A stretch of 11,606 bases of DNA, from assembly GCA_018818145.1 (NCBI GenBank), contig JAHIST010000079.1, positions 1 to 11,606 of the forward strand, written 5' to 3'. Source of the stretch: Patescibacteria group bacterium (GTDB taxonomy: Bacteria; Patescibacteriota; Minisyncoccia; Portnoybacterales; GWB1-42-6). Below are positions 5,923 to 11,606 of this stretch, one piece after another. The position numbers were made by a program, and so were the translations under genes. Each line of letters opens with the position of its first letter. Position 1 is the first letter of the stretch. Under the pieces are notes generated by a model. The model ran no database searches. It saw nothing but the letters and a program-made list of their open reading frames with translations, and was not told where the DNA came from.

Positions 5923-7713
5923 ATGTCAAAAAAGACTTTTATTTTTCTATTAATAATTTTATGTGTTGCGGTTTTTTTCAGATTCTGGCAACTAGAACAA
6001 ATTCCGCCGGGTTTATATCCGGATGTGGCGGTCAACGGCAACAACGCCCTGGACGCTTTAAAAACCGGCAATTTTAAACTTTTCTACCCTGATAATAACG
6101 GCCGCGAAGGATTGTTTATAAATTTAATCGCTTTTAGCTTTTGGCTTTTTGGCGCAAGTGTTTGGGCAATCAAAGTCGTGCCGGCGATAATCGGCGTTCT
6201 CACGATCCTGGGGCTGTTCTTTCTGGCCCGCGTTCTTTTTTCTTTTTTGTCCCGCACCAAAAGCGACTTTATCGCCCTGGCATCAACTTTTATTTTATCT
6301 ATCAGTTTTTGGCATGTTAATTTTTCACGGCTGGGTTTTAGAGCCATCCTGGTGCCTTTTTTTCTGGTTTGGAGCTTTTATTTTTTGTTTAAAGCCTTAA
6401 ATGCGACCCGAATTTACGAATCGCACCCGAATGACCCAAATTGCATACCGGAAAACAAAAGCGTGGGCGGGCAAGCTCTGAACGAAGACCAATTAATCCA
6501 ATCAACGCAAGGCGGTGCGGCGGGCTTTGAGCGAAAGCCGGCGCCCCGCGAAGCGGGGCAGGGCTGGAGTGGGTGGCTGAAAGCGAAAAGTCCGCCGCAC
6601 CGCCTTATATGTTTCATTCTAGCCGGCATATTTTTCGGCCTTGGATTTCATACTTATATTTCCTATCGCGTCGCACCGCTAATTTTAATACCCGTTGCTA
6701 TATTTTCAATAATTGCTTATTGGGGAAATTTTAAAAACTTTATAAAAGAGCAACTTTGGAAATGGGCGATTTTTCTGTTTTTTGTTGCTTTGACGGTTTC
6801 CCCGCTTCTGCTATATTTCGCTAAAAATCCTCAAGATTTAATCGGACGCGCCGGCCAAGTTTCGGTTTTCTCTTCCGCCAGCCCGATAAAAGAGTTAGCC
6901 ATAACTACGGTCAAGACGCTCGGAATGTTTAATATTTACGGCGACTGCAACTGGCGGCACAACTACCCCTGCCAGCCAGAGCTTTATTGGCCCATTGGCG
7001 CGCTTTTTGCAATCGGATTCTTTTTTAGCGTGCTGGAAATTTTTAAGCCGGCGAACTATCGCCAGCAGCGCTGGCAATTGCTGGCCGCCCACTGGACGCT
7101 GCTTTTTATGTTTTTTGTCATGCTGCTGCCGGCAATTTTAAGCATGGAGGGTCTGCCTCACGCGCTTCGCTCAATCGGAACTATCCCGTCGGTTTTCATT
7201 TTTGCCGGCCTGGGTTTGTTTTTCATCTTTGATGGTCTGAAAAATTTATATCTCAAAAAAAACCTGAAACTATTTACTCTCTATTTATTGATATTTTTGC
7301 TTTTGGGCGGCTCGGCCTATGCCGAATATAACAGATATTTTCTTGACTGGGGGCAACGCGAAGAAACCAAGGCTGAATTTACCCAGCGCCTTGTTGACCA
7401 AGGAAATTATCTAAATTCTCTTCCCGACGATGTTATAAAATATGTTATGGTTAATGAAGACGGCGTACCTGTTCCATATCCGGACGGCATCCCGATGCCG
7501 GCCCAAACTATAATGTTTATCATTCAAGAAAAGCCGAATATAAAATATTTACTGCCCAGCCAAAATTCGCAAATACTGATTTCTCCAAAACCAACGGTTT
7601 TATTGCCGCTGCGCTATGATGGCAATCTTTTTTCACAGCTAAAGGAAAAAATTCCTGATGGTAAAATTGAAAAAATTAATAACGAATTTTCAGTTTTTAA
7701 AATAGGGTTTTAG
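5923..7713 (+). CDS. GT-C membrane glycosyltransferase (PMT/GT39-like) with an inserted segment
   Basis: The product has 596 residues and about eleven or twelve membrane segments. The first follows directly from MSKKTFIFLLIILCVAVFF. The first outer loop carries PPGLYPDVAVNGNNALDAL, with Asp34 in the place of the GT-C catalytic acid, then GREGLFINLIAFSFWLFG, typical of the PMT_2/RgtA-D fold. Such enzymes transfer sugars from polyprenyl-phosphate donors on the outer face of the membrane. A hydrophilic stretch at about 160-227, between two membrane segments, looks foreign (see 6406-6441 and 6509-6606). Without it the loop would be short, as usual. DWGQ (475-478) and a soluble C-terminal tail follow the last membrane segment. 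I chose ATG 5923; GTG 5890 would add eleven polar residues before the first membrane helix. Acceptor and sugar cannot be read from the sequence. Confidence 0.85.
   Translation: MSKKTFIFLLIILCVAVFFRFWQLEQIPPGLYPDVAVNGNNALDALKTGNFKLFYPDNNGREGLFINLIAFSFWLFGASVWAIKVVPAIIGVLTILGLFFLARVLFSFLSRTKSDFIALASTFILSISFWHVNFSRLGFRAILVPFFLVWSFYFLFKALNATRIYESHPNDPNCIPENKSVGGQALNEDQLIQSTQGGAAGFERKPAPREAGQGWSGWLKAKSPPHRLICFILAGIFFGLGFHTYISYRVAPLILIPVAIFSIIAYWGNFKNFIKEQLWKWAIFLFFVALTVSPLLLYFAKNPQDLIGRAGQVSVFSSASPIKELAITTVKTLGMFNIYGDCNWRHNYPCQPELYWPIGALFAIGFFFSVLEIFKPANYRQQRWQLLAAHWTLLFMFFVMLLPAILSMEGLPHALRSIGTIPSVFIFAGLGLFFIFDGLKNLYLKKNLKLFTLYLLIFLLLGGSAYAEYNRYFLDWGQREETKAEFTQRLVDQGNYLNSLPDDVIKYVMVNEDGVPVPYPDGIPMPAQTIMFIIQEKPNIKYLLPSQNSQILISPKPTVLLPLRYDGNLFSQLKEKIPDGKIEKINNEFSVFKIGF
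6406..6441 (+). repeat. Short ACCCGAAT-type repeats inside the glycosyltransferase gene
   Basis: ACCCGAAT occurs at 6406-6413 and 6425-6432, with the variants ACGAAT at 6416-6421 and ACCCAAAT at 6434-6441. They encode part of the unusual hydrophilic loop (TRIYESHPNDPN). Such CGAAT-type repeats look like non-coding repeat DNA captured in frame. Confidence 0.45.
6509..6606. repeat. In-frame palindromic element inside the glycosyltransferase gene
   Basis: Perfect 15-base inverted arms (AAGGCGGTGCGGCGG at 6509-6523 and its complement at 6592-6606) enclose further pairing. GCCCCGC (6543-6549) pairs with GCGGGGC (6553-6559) across GAA, and the intervening arms are partly complementary. The whole 98 bp could fold into one long hairpin. 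It encodes about residues 196-228 of the glycosyltransferase, Gly/Ala/Pro-rich and unlike the rest of the protein, and leaves the frame open. It resembles Rickettsia palindromic elements in style, with no sequence link claimed. No target duplication was seen. Confidence 0.75.
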
Positions 7714-7903
7714 TTGCCGCTTTTTGACAGCAAAAAGCGGCGGAAAAACTGCGCACAAGGCATAAAATTTTGATAAAATCAGATTCGCCTCGCTAAAATC
7801 GCTATCCACGGCGCCTATTGGCGCCCCGACCATAGCACGCGATTTTTATACGCTCGGCTCATCACGATTTTTTAGCAAAATTTTTGCTATTGCGCCGACA
7901 AAA
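7714..7903 (+). repeat. Palindromic intergenic element, copy 1
   Basis: The element fills the whole gap between the two glycosyltransferase genes. In order it has a stop-proximal hairpin (7716-7741), GGAAAAACT, and a left arm (about 7760-7805) with CATAAAATTTTGATAAAATC and TCGCTAAAATCGCTAT. A central GGCGCC-TATT-GGCGCC hairpin follows (7810-7825), then a right arm (about 7832-7897) that pairs imperfectly with the left. The reverse complement of 9856-10032 matches it in the same order, including 25 of 25 bases at 7836-7860 and 16 of 16 at 7790-7805. The right end stops a few bases before the next ATG, so any leader or promoter of the second glycosyltransferase lies within the element. Confidence 0.75.
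7716..7741 (+). repeat. Stop-proximal hairpin, copy B
   Basis: GCCGCTTTTTG pairs perfectly with CAAAAAGCGGC across ACAG. It begins two bases after the TAG of the first glycosyltransferase and is followed by GGAAAAACT. There is no T-run on the 3' side, so it is not a standard terminator. Confidence 0.7.
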
Positions 7904-7907
7904 ATCA

Positions 7908-9791
7908 ATGCAAAAAAAGACCGCTTATTTACTCGCCGGTTTAATGCTGGCCTTCATGCTCGTCATCGCCTTTTTCAGTATGCTTGACGACTCGGCCATT
8001 ATGGACGAAGTCGCCCATCTGCCAGCTGGCTATTCATATATCACGCAACAGGATATGCGGCTCAACCCGGAGCACCCGCCGCTGATTAAAGATTTATCTG
8101 GAGGCATGGTCTGGCTCTATTCCCAAATTACCGGCACGCAAATTAATTTCCCTGAACAAATTAAAGCGTGGCAAACAGACATTAACGGCCAGTGGGAATT
8201 TGGTTTTGATTTTATGTATCGCGAAGGCAATAATGCCGATTTAATGCTGCTGCTGGGCAGAATTCCGATGCTTTTAATCTTGCTGTTGCTGGGCATTTAT
8301 GTTTTCAAATGGGCGCGTGAGCTGTTTGGTAATAACGCGGCCCTATTAAGTTTATCTCTTTTTTCTTTCTCGCCCACTTTTTTGGCGCACGGCCGTTTTG
8401 TGACGACTGATGTGGCCGCTGCTGCCGCTATTTTTATCGCCAGCTATTACTTTATAAAATGGCTGAAAAATCCGAGCGCCAAAAATTTAATCATCGCCGG
8501 ACTGGTTTTTGGCGCGGCGCAACTGGCAAAATTTTCCGTCTTCCTGCTCATTCCCTTGTTTTTTTTCGTGGCGGCTGTCTGGATTTTAATAAAATGGCGC
8601 CAGGCAAAACCCGAGCTAGTATTCTGGAAAAATGTCTGGAAATATCTGGGCGGCTTGATTCTTTTAATGGCTACCGGCTATATTTTCGTCGTCTGGCCGG
8701 TTTATATTTTTCACACCATAAACTACCCGATTGAACGCCAACAGCAAGACACTAAGTTTATTCTTTCCTCTTTTGGCCTGCGGCCAGTCGCTAATTTAAT
8801 TTATTTTCTAGCCGGCCTGCCTGTTTTCCGGGCTTTAGCCCAATACGGCTTAGGGCTGGCTATGGTTGTGCAGCGAGCAGCGGGCGGCAACACTTCATAT
8901 TTTTTAGGAGAAATTTCAGCAGCCGGATCAAGAACTTACTTCCCGCTGATGTACCTGATAAAAGAGACTTTGGCTTTGCATATTTTCACCCTGATTGCTT
9001 TATTTGTCGCCATAGCGGGATTCTTTAAAAACAAAATTTTTAAACCGCTGAATTTCCGTTTGTTTCTGAATAGCCATATCGCCGAAATTCTGATGCTGGC
9101 TTTTATCGCGCTTTATTGGTACACCAGCGTCCGTTCACCGCTCAACATCGGCGTGCGCCACATCCTGCCGACTTTTCCTTTCGTCTTTTTGCTTATTTCC
9201 GGCCTAATTGTCCAGTGGTTTAAATTAAAGCCAACGCAAGAAAATTCTTTAGTTGAGGGCGCCATCGGACAGCCCGCAAAGAACCAAATCGGACGTTCTA
9301 TAAAATATTTTATTGCCGGTGTTCTGATTAGCTGGCAAATAGTCAGTGTGGTTTCAATTTATCCTTCGTTTTTGGCATACTTCAATGAAGCGGCCGGCGG
9401 ACCGGCTAGTGGTTATAAATATGTCACCGATTCCAATCTGGACTGGGGGCAGGATTTAAAACGCCTATCTCAATGGACGGAAAAAAACAACATTGATAAA
9501 ATATATGTTGATTATTTTGGCGGCGCAACCTCTGAATACTACCTGAACGGCAAATTCGCCTCCTGGTGGGGCACCCGCTCGCCGCAAGACTTAAATGCGA
9601 CCGGCGGCTACTTGGCCGTCTCGGCAACCTTTTTGCAGGGCGGACGAGGCAAGCCCGCACCCGGCTACAAAGACCAGACCGGTTACTACAACTGGTTAAA
9701 TAATTTTAAGCCCGTCACCACTATCGGCTATTCAATTTTTGTCTATTACGTTCCTCCCGGTTCGTTTGATAAAATGGTGAACGCAAACTGA
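7908..9791 (+). CDS. GT-C membrane glycosyltransferase (PMT/GT39 family)
   Basis: The product has 627 residues and about ten or more membrane segments. Family marks are clear. The first outer loop has AIMDEVAHLPAGYSYI, with Asp33-Glu34 as the likely catalytic acid pair of GT39, and then LNPEHPPLIK (52-61). HGRFVTTD (161-168) precedes a helix, and DSNLDWGQDLKRLSQW (DWGQ at 512-515) opens the C-terminal soluble part. The expected reaction is sugar transfer from a polyprenyl-phosphate donor to a protein or envelope glycan on the outer face. I use ATG 7908 (MQKKTAYLLAGLMLAFMLV). A TTG at 7884 would add eight residues but lies inside the palindromic element. There is no Shine-Dalgarno sequence. 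It shares DWGQ and general architecture with the upstream gene, so the pair probably arose from related enzymes. It ends 15 bp before a strong terminator. Confidence 0.88.
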   Translation: MQKKTAYLLAGLMLAFMLVIAFFSMLDDSAIMDEVAHLPAGYSYITQQDMRLNPEHPPLIKDLSGGMVWLYSQITGTQINFPEQIKAWQTDINGQWEFGFDFMYREGNNADLMLLLGRIPMLLILLLLGIYVFKWARELFGNNAALLSLSLFSFSPTFLAHGRFVTTDVAAAAAIFIASYYFIKWLKNPSAKNLIIAGLVFGAAQLAKFSVFLLIPLFFFVAAVWILIKWRQAKPELVFWKNVWKYLGGLILLMATGYIFVVWPVYIFHTINYPIERQQQDTKFILSSFGLRPVANLIYFLAGLPVFRALAQYGLGLAMVVQRAAGGNTSYFLGEISAAGSRTYFPLMYLIKETLALHIFTLIALFVAIAGFFKNKIFKPLNFRLFLNSHIAEILMLAFIALYWYTSVRSPLNIGVRHILPTFPFVFLLISGLIVQWFKLKPTQENSLVEGAIGQPAKNQIGRSIKYFIAGVLISWQIVSVVSIYPSFLAYFNEAAGGPASGYKYVTDSNLDWGQDLKRLSQWTEKNNIDKIYVDYFGGATSEYYLNGKFASWWGTRSPQDLNATGGYLAVSATFLQGGRGKPAPGYKDQTGYYNWLNNFKPVTTIGYSIFVYYVPPGSFDKMVNAN

Positions 9792-9806
9792 TATTTTTAC
9801 CAATTG

Positions 9807-9844
9807 AAAAATCCTCGCCAGTAAATTCTGTGCGAGGATTTTTT
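9807..9844 (+). terminator. Intrinsic terminator of the glycosyltransferase pair
   Basis: AAAAATCCTCGC (9807-9818) pairs perfectly with GCGAGGATTTTT (9832-9843) across a 13-base loop, ending in a T-run at 9839-9844. It starts 15 bp after the TGA of the second glycosyltransferase. The A-tract on the other side could also let it work for minus-strand transcripts coming from ftsQ. Confidence 0.85.
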
Positions 9845-9855
9845 ATTTGAATTTA

Positions 9856-10032
9856 ATTCCGCGCATGCGAAAAATTTTGTTCAAATTCAAGGCGAGCCGA
9901 GCGTATAAAAATCGCGTGATGTGATTGATGGTGCATAGCGATTTTAGCGAAGCGAGCCTTAGAATTTTTCAAAATTTTATCGCCGCGCGGCGGTTTTTTC
10001 CGTCGCTTTTTTGGTGGCAAAAAAGCGGCAAA
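9856..10032 (-). repeat. Palindromic intergenic element, copy 2 (inverted)
   Basis: Read on the minus strand, it begins just after the ftsQ stop with a hairpin (10029-10002) and GGAAAAAACC, then a CG-rich palindrome CGCCGCGCGGCG (9981-9992). Next come a left arm with GATAAAATTTTG and TCGCTAAAATCGCTAT (9950-9935), a 20-base spacer and a right arm (from 9918 down to about 9860). The arms pair imperfectly over about 50 bases, including AAATTC, AAGGC and AAAATCGC. Blocks and order match copy 1 at 7714-7903. No coding capacity is credible here. Confidence 0.75.
10002..10029 (-). repeat. Stop-proximal hairpin, copy C
   Basis: In the minus sense GCCGCTTTTTTG pairs with CAAAAAAGCGAC (12 bp, one G-T pair) across CCAC. 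It begins five bases after the ftsQ TAG and is followed by GGAAAAAACC, as at the other two sites. Confidence 0.7.
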
Positions 10033-10034
10033 CA

Positions 10035-10967
10035 CTATTTATAATACACCCTATTCTCCACCCTCAAATCAATATATTTTAGCGTCGCGCGCTTATCTTT
10101 TATTTCATTCCGCAACAAAGCCTCTAAAATTCTGGCTTGCGTTAAAGCCGGCCGGCTGGAATCAAAATAAATCAGCCAGCCCTCGCCCGAAAAAGCCTTT
10201 AATCCCGCACCAACGCCGCCGTCCTGGACAAAACCTACTAAATCAATGCCAACGCCGCGAAGTTCTTTTTTAATCTGCGCGGCAAATTTAATTTCGTTTG
10301 AGCCGACGGCCTGTTCCCTTAATCGCGGTAATTCTGGATTAAAAACGTAAAAATTAGGCAAAATCGTACCCGAAATCTCGGGCGCTTCCCGATAAACAAT
10401 ACCGTCTTCGTCAATAAAAAAACATTGTTCGCTTTCAGGCAAAGTTTCTTTAATTTCGGGCGTGCTGCTGGAGACATCAGCCGCTATTGATGGAGTCGGC
10501 GAGGACGTCGCAACTATCTTCGCTTGGCACAAAACCGCCGCTGTTTTTCTTTCAGCAACAGTCACGCTTAATTGGTCTGCCTGCGTTTTTTCAAACTTAA
10601 CATTTTCAATTTCAGAATATGCCGCCAATAAATCATCTTTTATTTTATTATCCGCCAAGGCAAAAAATGTGTCGCGCGGAATTATTTTAAAAAATTTATC
10701 CTGTAAAACATTTATAACTCGCGCGCGAATTTGCTCTTCGGCAATTAAATTACTGCCGTTTATTTTTATGCTTTTGATTTTAAAAATCGGCGAAAAAACA
10801 AAAATATAAACAAGCCCCGCCAACGCCAAAATCAAAAAAATTCCAAAAAACCAAGCCTTCCAATTTATTTTCCTTGACTGGCTTTTGGGCTTTTTAGACA
10901 AGACATCCGCCGCCGGCGCGGCAAAAACCGACTGGCGGGCATTTTTTTTGTTGCGATAAAAAAACAT
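10035..10967 (-). CDS. ftsQ: FtsQ-like cell division protein (POTRA domain)
   Basis: The product has 310 residues with the FtsQ layout: a basic cytoplasmic tail of about 36 residues, one membrane helix at about 38-58 (AWFFGIFLILALAGLVYIFV), a POTRA domain from about 62 to 140 (FKIKSIKINGSNLIAEEQIR to SVTVAERKTAAVL), and a beta domain ending LKYIDLRVENRVYYK. FtsQ joins FtsB/FtsL in the divisome and helps control septal wall synthesis. A Ser/Thr/Pro-rich insertion of about 34 residues lies between Cys147 and Cys182, where the chain normally goes straight into the 'CFFIDEDGIVY' strand. The ATG at 10967 has AGG five bases upstream, which lies in the tail of the serS terminator. There is no murC/ddl/ftsA/ftsZ neighbour within the window. 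FtsQ is the best name; a more distant POTRA protein is the alternative. Confidence 0.82.
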   Translation of the reverse strand: MFFYRNKKNARQSVFAAPAADVLSKKPKSQSRKINWKAWFFGIFLILALAGLVYIFVFSPIFKIKSIKINGSNLIAEEQIRARVINVLQDKFFKIIPRDTFFALADNKIKDDLLAAYSEIENVKFEKTQADQLSVTVAERKTAAVLCQAKIVATSSPTPSIAADVSSSTPEIKETLPESEQCFFIDEDGIVYREAPEISGTILPNFYVFNPELPRLREQAVGSNEIKFAAQIKKELRGVGIDLVGFVQDGGVGAGLKAFSGEGWLIYFDSSRPALTQARILEALLRNEIKDKRATLKYIDLRVENRVYYK

Positions 10968-10975
10968 AAAAACCT

Positions 10976-11005
10976 AAAAAGTCCCGCCCGGGGGCGGGAC
11001 TTTTT
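10976..11005. terminator. Bidirectional intrinsic terminator between serS and ftsQ
   Basis: GTCCCGCC (10981-10988) pairs with GGCGGGAC (10993-11000) across CGGG, flanked by A5 on the left and T5 on the right, so it works in either direction. For serS the stem starts four bases after the TGA. The minus-strand T-run (10980-10976) is followed immediately by AGG and the ftsQ ATG. Confidence 0.85.
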
Positions 11006-11606
11006 CATTTTCCTATTTTTTTGAACCCGCACAAATCCCACAAAACTTTTGGCACTTCAACCGACCCGTCCGGCTGCTGGTAATTTTCCAAAATGGCAAT
11101 TAGGATTCTTGGCGAAGCGATGACCGTGTTGTTTAGCGCATGAACGAATTTTGTTTCGCCTCGTGCGTCTTCATATTTAATGTTCAGGCGCCGCGACTGC
11201 CAGTCGGTTAAATTGGAATCCGAATGCGTCTCGCCAAAATTTAAACGGCTCGGCATCCAGGTTTCAATGTCATACATTTTATGTTTGCCCACACCCATGT
11301 CGCCGGATGCATTTTGCACCACCCGATAGGGCAATTCCAAGTCCCGCATAATACCTTCCGAAATTCCTCTCATTTTTTCCAGCCATTCGTTTGATTGGAC
11401 TAAATCATTTTTACAAAGCACCACTTGCTCCACTTTGGCGAATTCATGTAAACGATACAAGCCCCGCGTGTCTTTGCCATAACTGCCGGCCTCGGAACGA
11501 TAACAAGTGGAAAAACTGCAGGCCTTTATTGGCAAATCTTTTTCTGCCAAAGTCCGGTCTGAAAAATATGCCAAAAGCGCTGGCTCGGAAGTCCCCGCCA
11601 AATACA
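11005..11606 (-). CDS. serS: Seryl-tRNA synthetase, C-terminal half; 5' part beyond right edge
   Basis: About 200 codons of the class II catalytic core are present, out of the roughly 420 usual for SerRS. The enzyme charges tRNA-Ser with serine using ATP in the cytoplasm. The first visible residues are YLAGTSEPALLAYF, the serine-binding TxE segment. Motif 2 follows, FSTCYRSEAGSYGKDTRGLY with RLHEF, holding the Arg-x-Glu that contacts ATP. Motif 3 is NNTVIASPRILIAILENYQ, with the invariant arginine. The protein ends CGFKKIGK at TGA 11007-11005. The frame stays open to the window edge, so the true start lies to the right; an internal TTG near 11601 is not the start. The motifs are intact and nothing suggests decay. 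Confidence 0.95.
   Translation of the reverse strand, partial: YLAGTSEPALLAYFSDRTLAEKDLPIKACSFSTCYRSEAGSYGKDTRGLYRLHEFAKVEQVVLCKNDLVQSNEWLEKMRGISEGIMRDLELPYRVVQNASGDMGVGKHKMYDIETWMPSRLNFGETHSDSNLTDWQSRRLNIKYEDARGETKFVHALNNTVIASPRILIAILENYQQPDGSVEVPKVLWDLCGFKKIGK

Noticed and set aside
9981..9992. CGCCGCGCGGCG palindrome with T6 following on the plus strand as a terminator
   Set aside because: A perfect palindrome of this length leaves almost no room for a loop, and the plus-strand transcript already ends at 9807-9844. It belongs to the repeat element.
7714..10032. Composite transposon made of two inverted element copies around the second glycosyltransferase
   Set aside because: No transposase, no clear target duplications, and both copies are tied to stop codons of their own upstream genes. 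Independent copies of a dispersed repeat explain this better.
1..11606. Alternative genetic code with TGA as glycine or tryptophan
   Set aside because: TGA ends the DUF5663-like, second glycosyltransferase and serS genes at natural protein ends, and glycine and tryptophan use normal codons.

Overview
The window looks like a chromosomal piece of a Candidate Phyla Radiation (Patescibacteria) bacterium, most likely Parcubacteria-like. The signs are the family content: an N-terminal section of the CPR type IV secretion-like ATPase, a DUF5663-type helical protein, large charged lineage-specific proteins, GT-C sugar transferases and an FtsQ-like protein. Other signs are AT-rich gaps and an almost complete lack of strong Shine-Dalgarno sequences. 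TGA ends several genes and does not interrupt any, so the ordinary bacterial code (table 11) fits. No tRNA, rRNA, CRISPR array or transposase gene was seen.

Layout. Positions 1-5658 hold a minus-strand block read from right to left: a 372-residue charged coiled-coil protein, a 767-residue membrane protein with a LysM-like motif, a DUF5663-like protein, a 149-residue conserved small protein, and the start of a membrane-anchored ATPase that leaves the window on the left. A promoter candidate precedes this block. Positions 5659-5922 are a divergent intergenic region with one perfect DnaA box and a repeated CACACCT word. Positions 5923-9791 hold two plus-strand GT-C (PMT/GT39-like) membrane glycosyltransferases, the second ending in a strong intrinsic terminator. 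Positions 10035-11606 are minus-strand again: the C-terminal half of seryl-tRNA synthetase, a terminator, then ftsQ.

The least expected content is non-coding. A roughly 180-bp element is present twice in opposite orientation (7714-7903 and 9856-10032). Each copy starts just after a stop codon with a small hairpin and continues into a long imperfect palindrome whose arms differ between copies but tend to change together. The same small hairpin plus G-A5 motif also follows the DUF5663-like gene, with a different palindrome behind it. A third kind of palindrome (6509-6606) sits inside the first glycosyltransferase gene without breaking its frame, recalling the in-frame palindromic elements of Rickettsia.

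Together the genes suggest envelope work: a secretion or DNA-handling ATPase cluster with cell-wall-associated partners, lipid-linked sugar transfer at the membrane, and a divisome protein. The link between these modules is inference from neighbourhood only.
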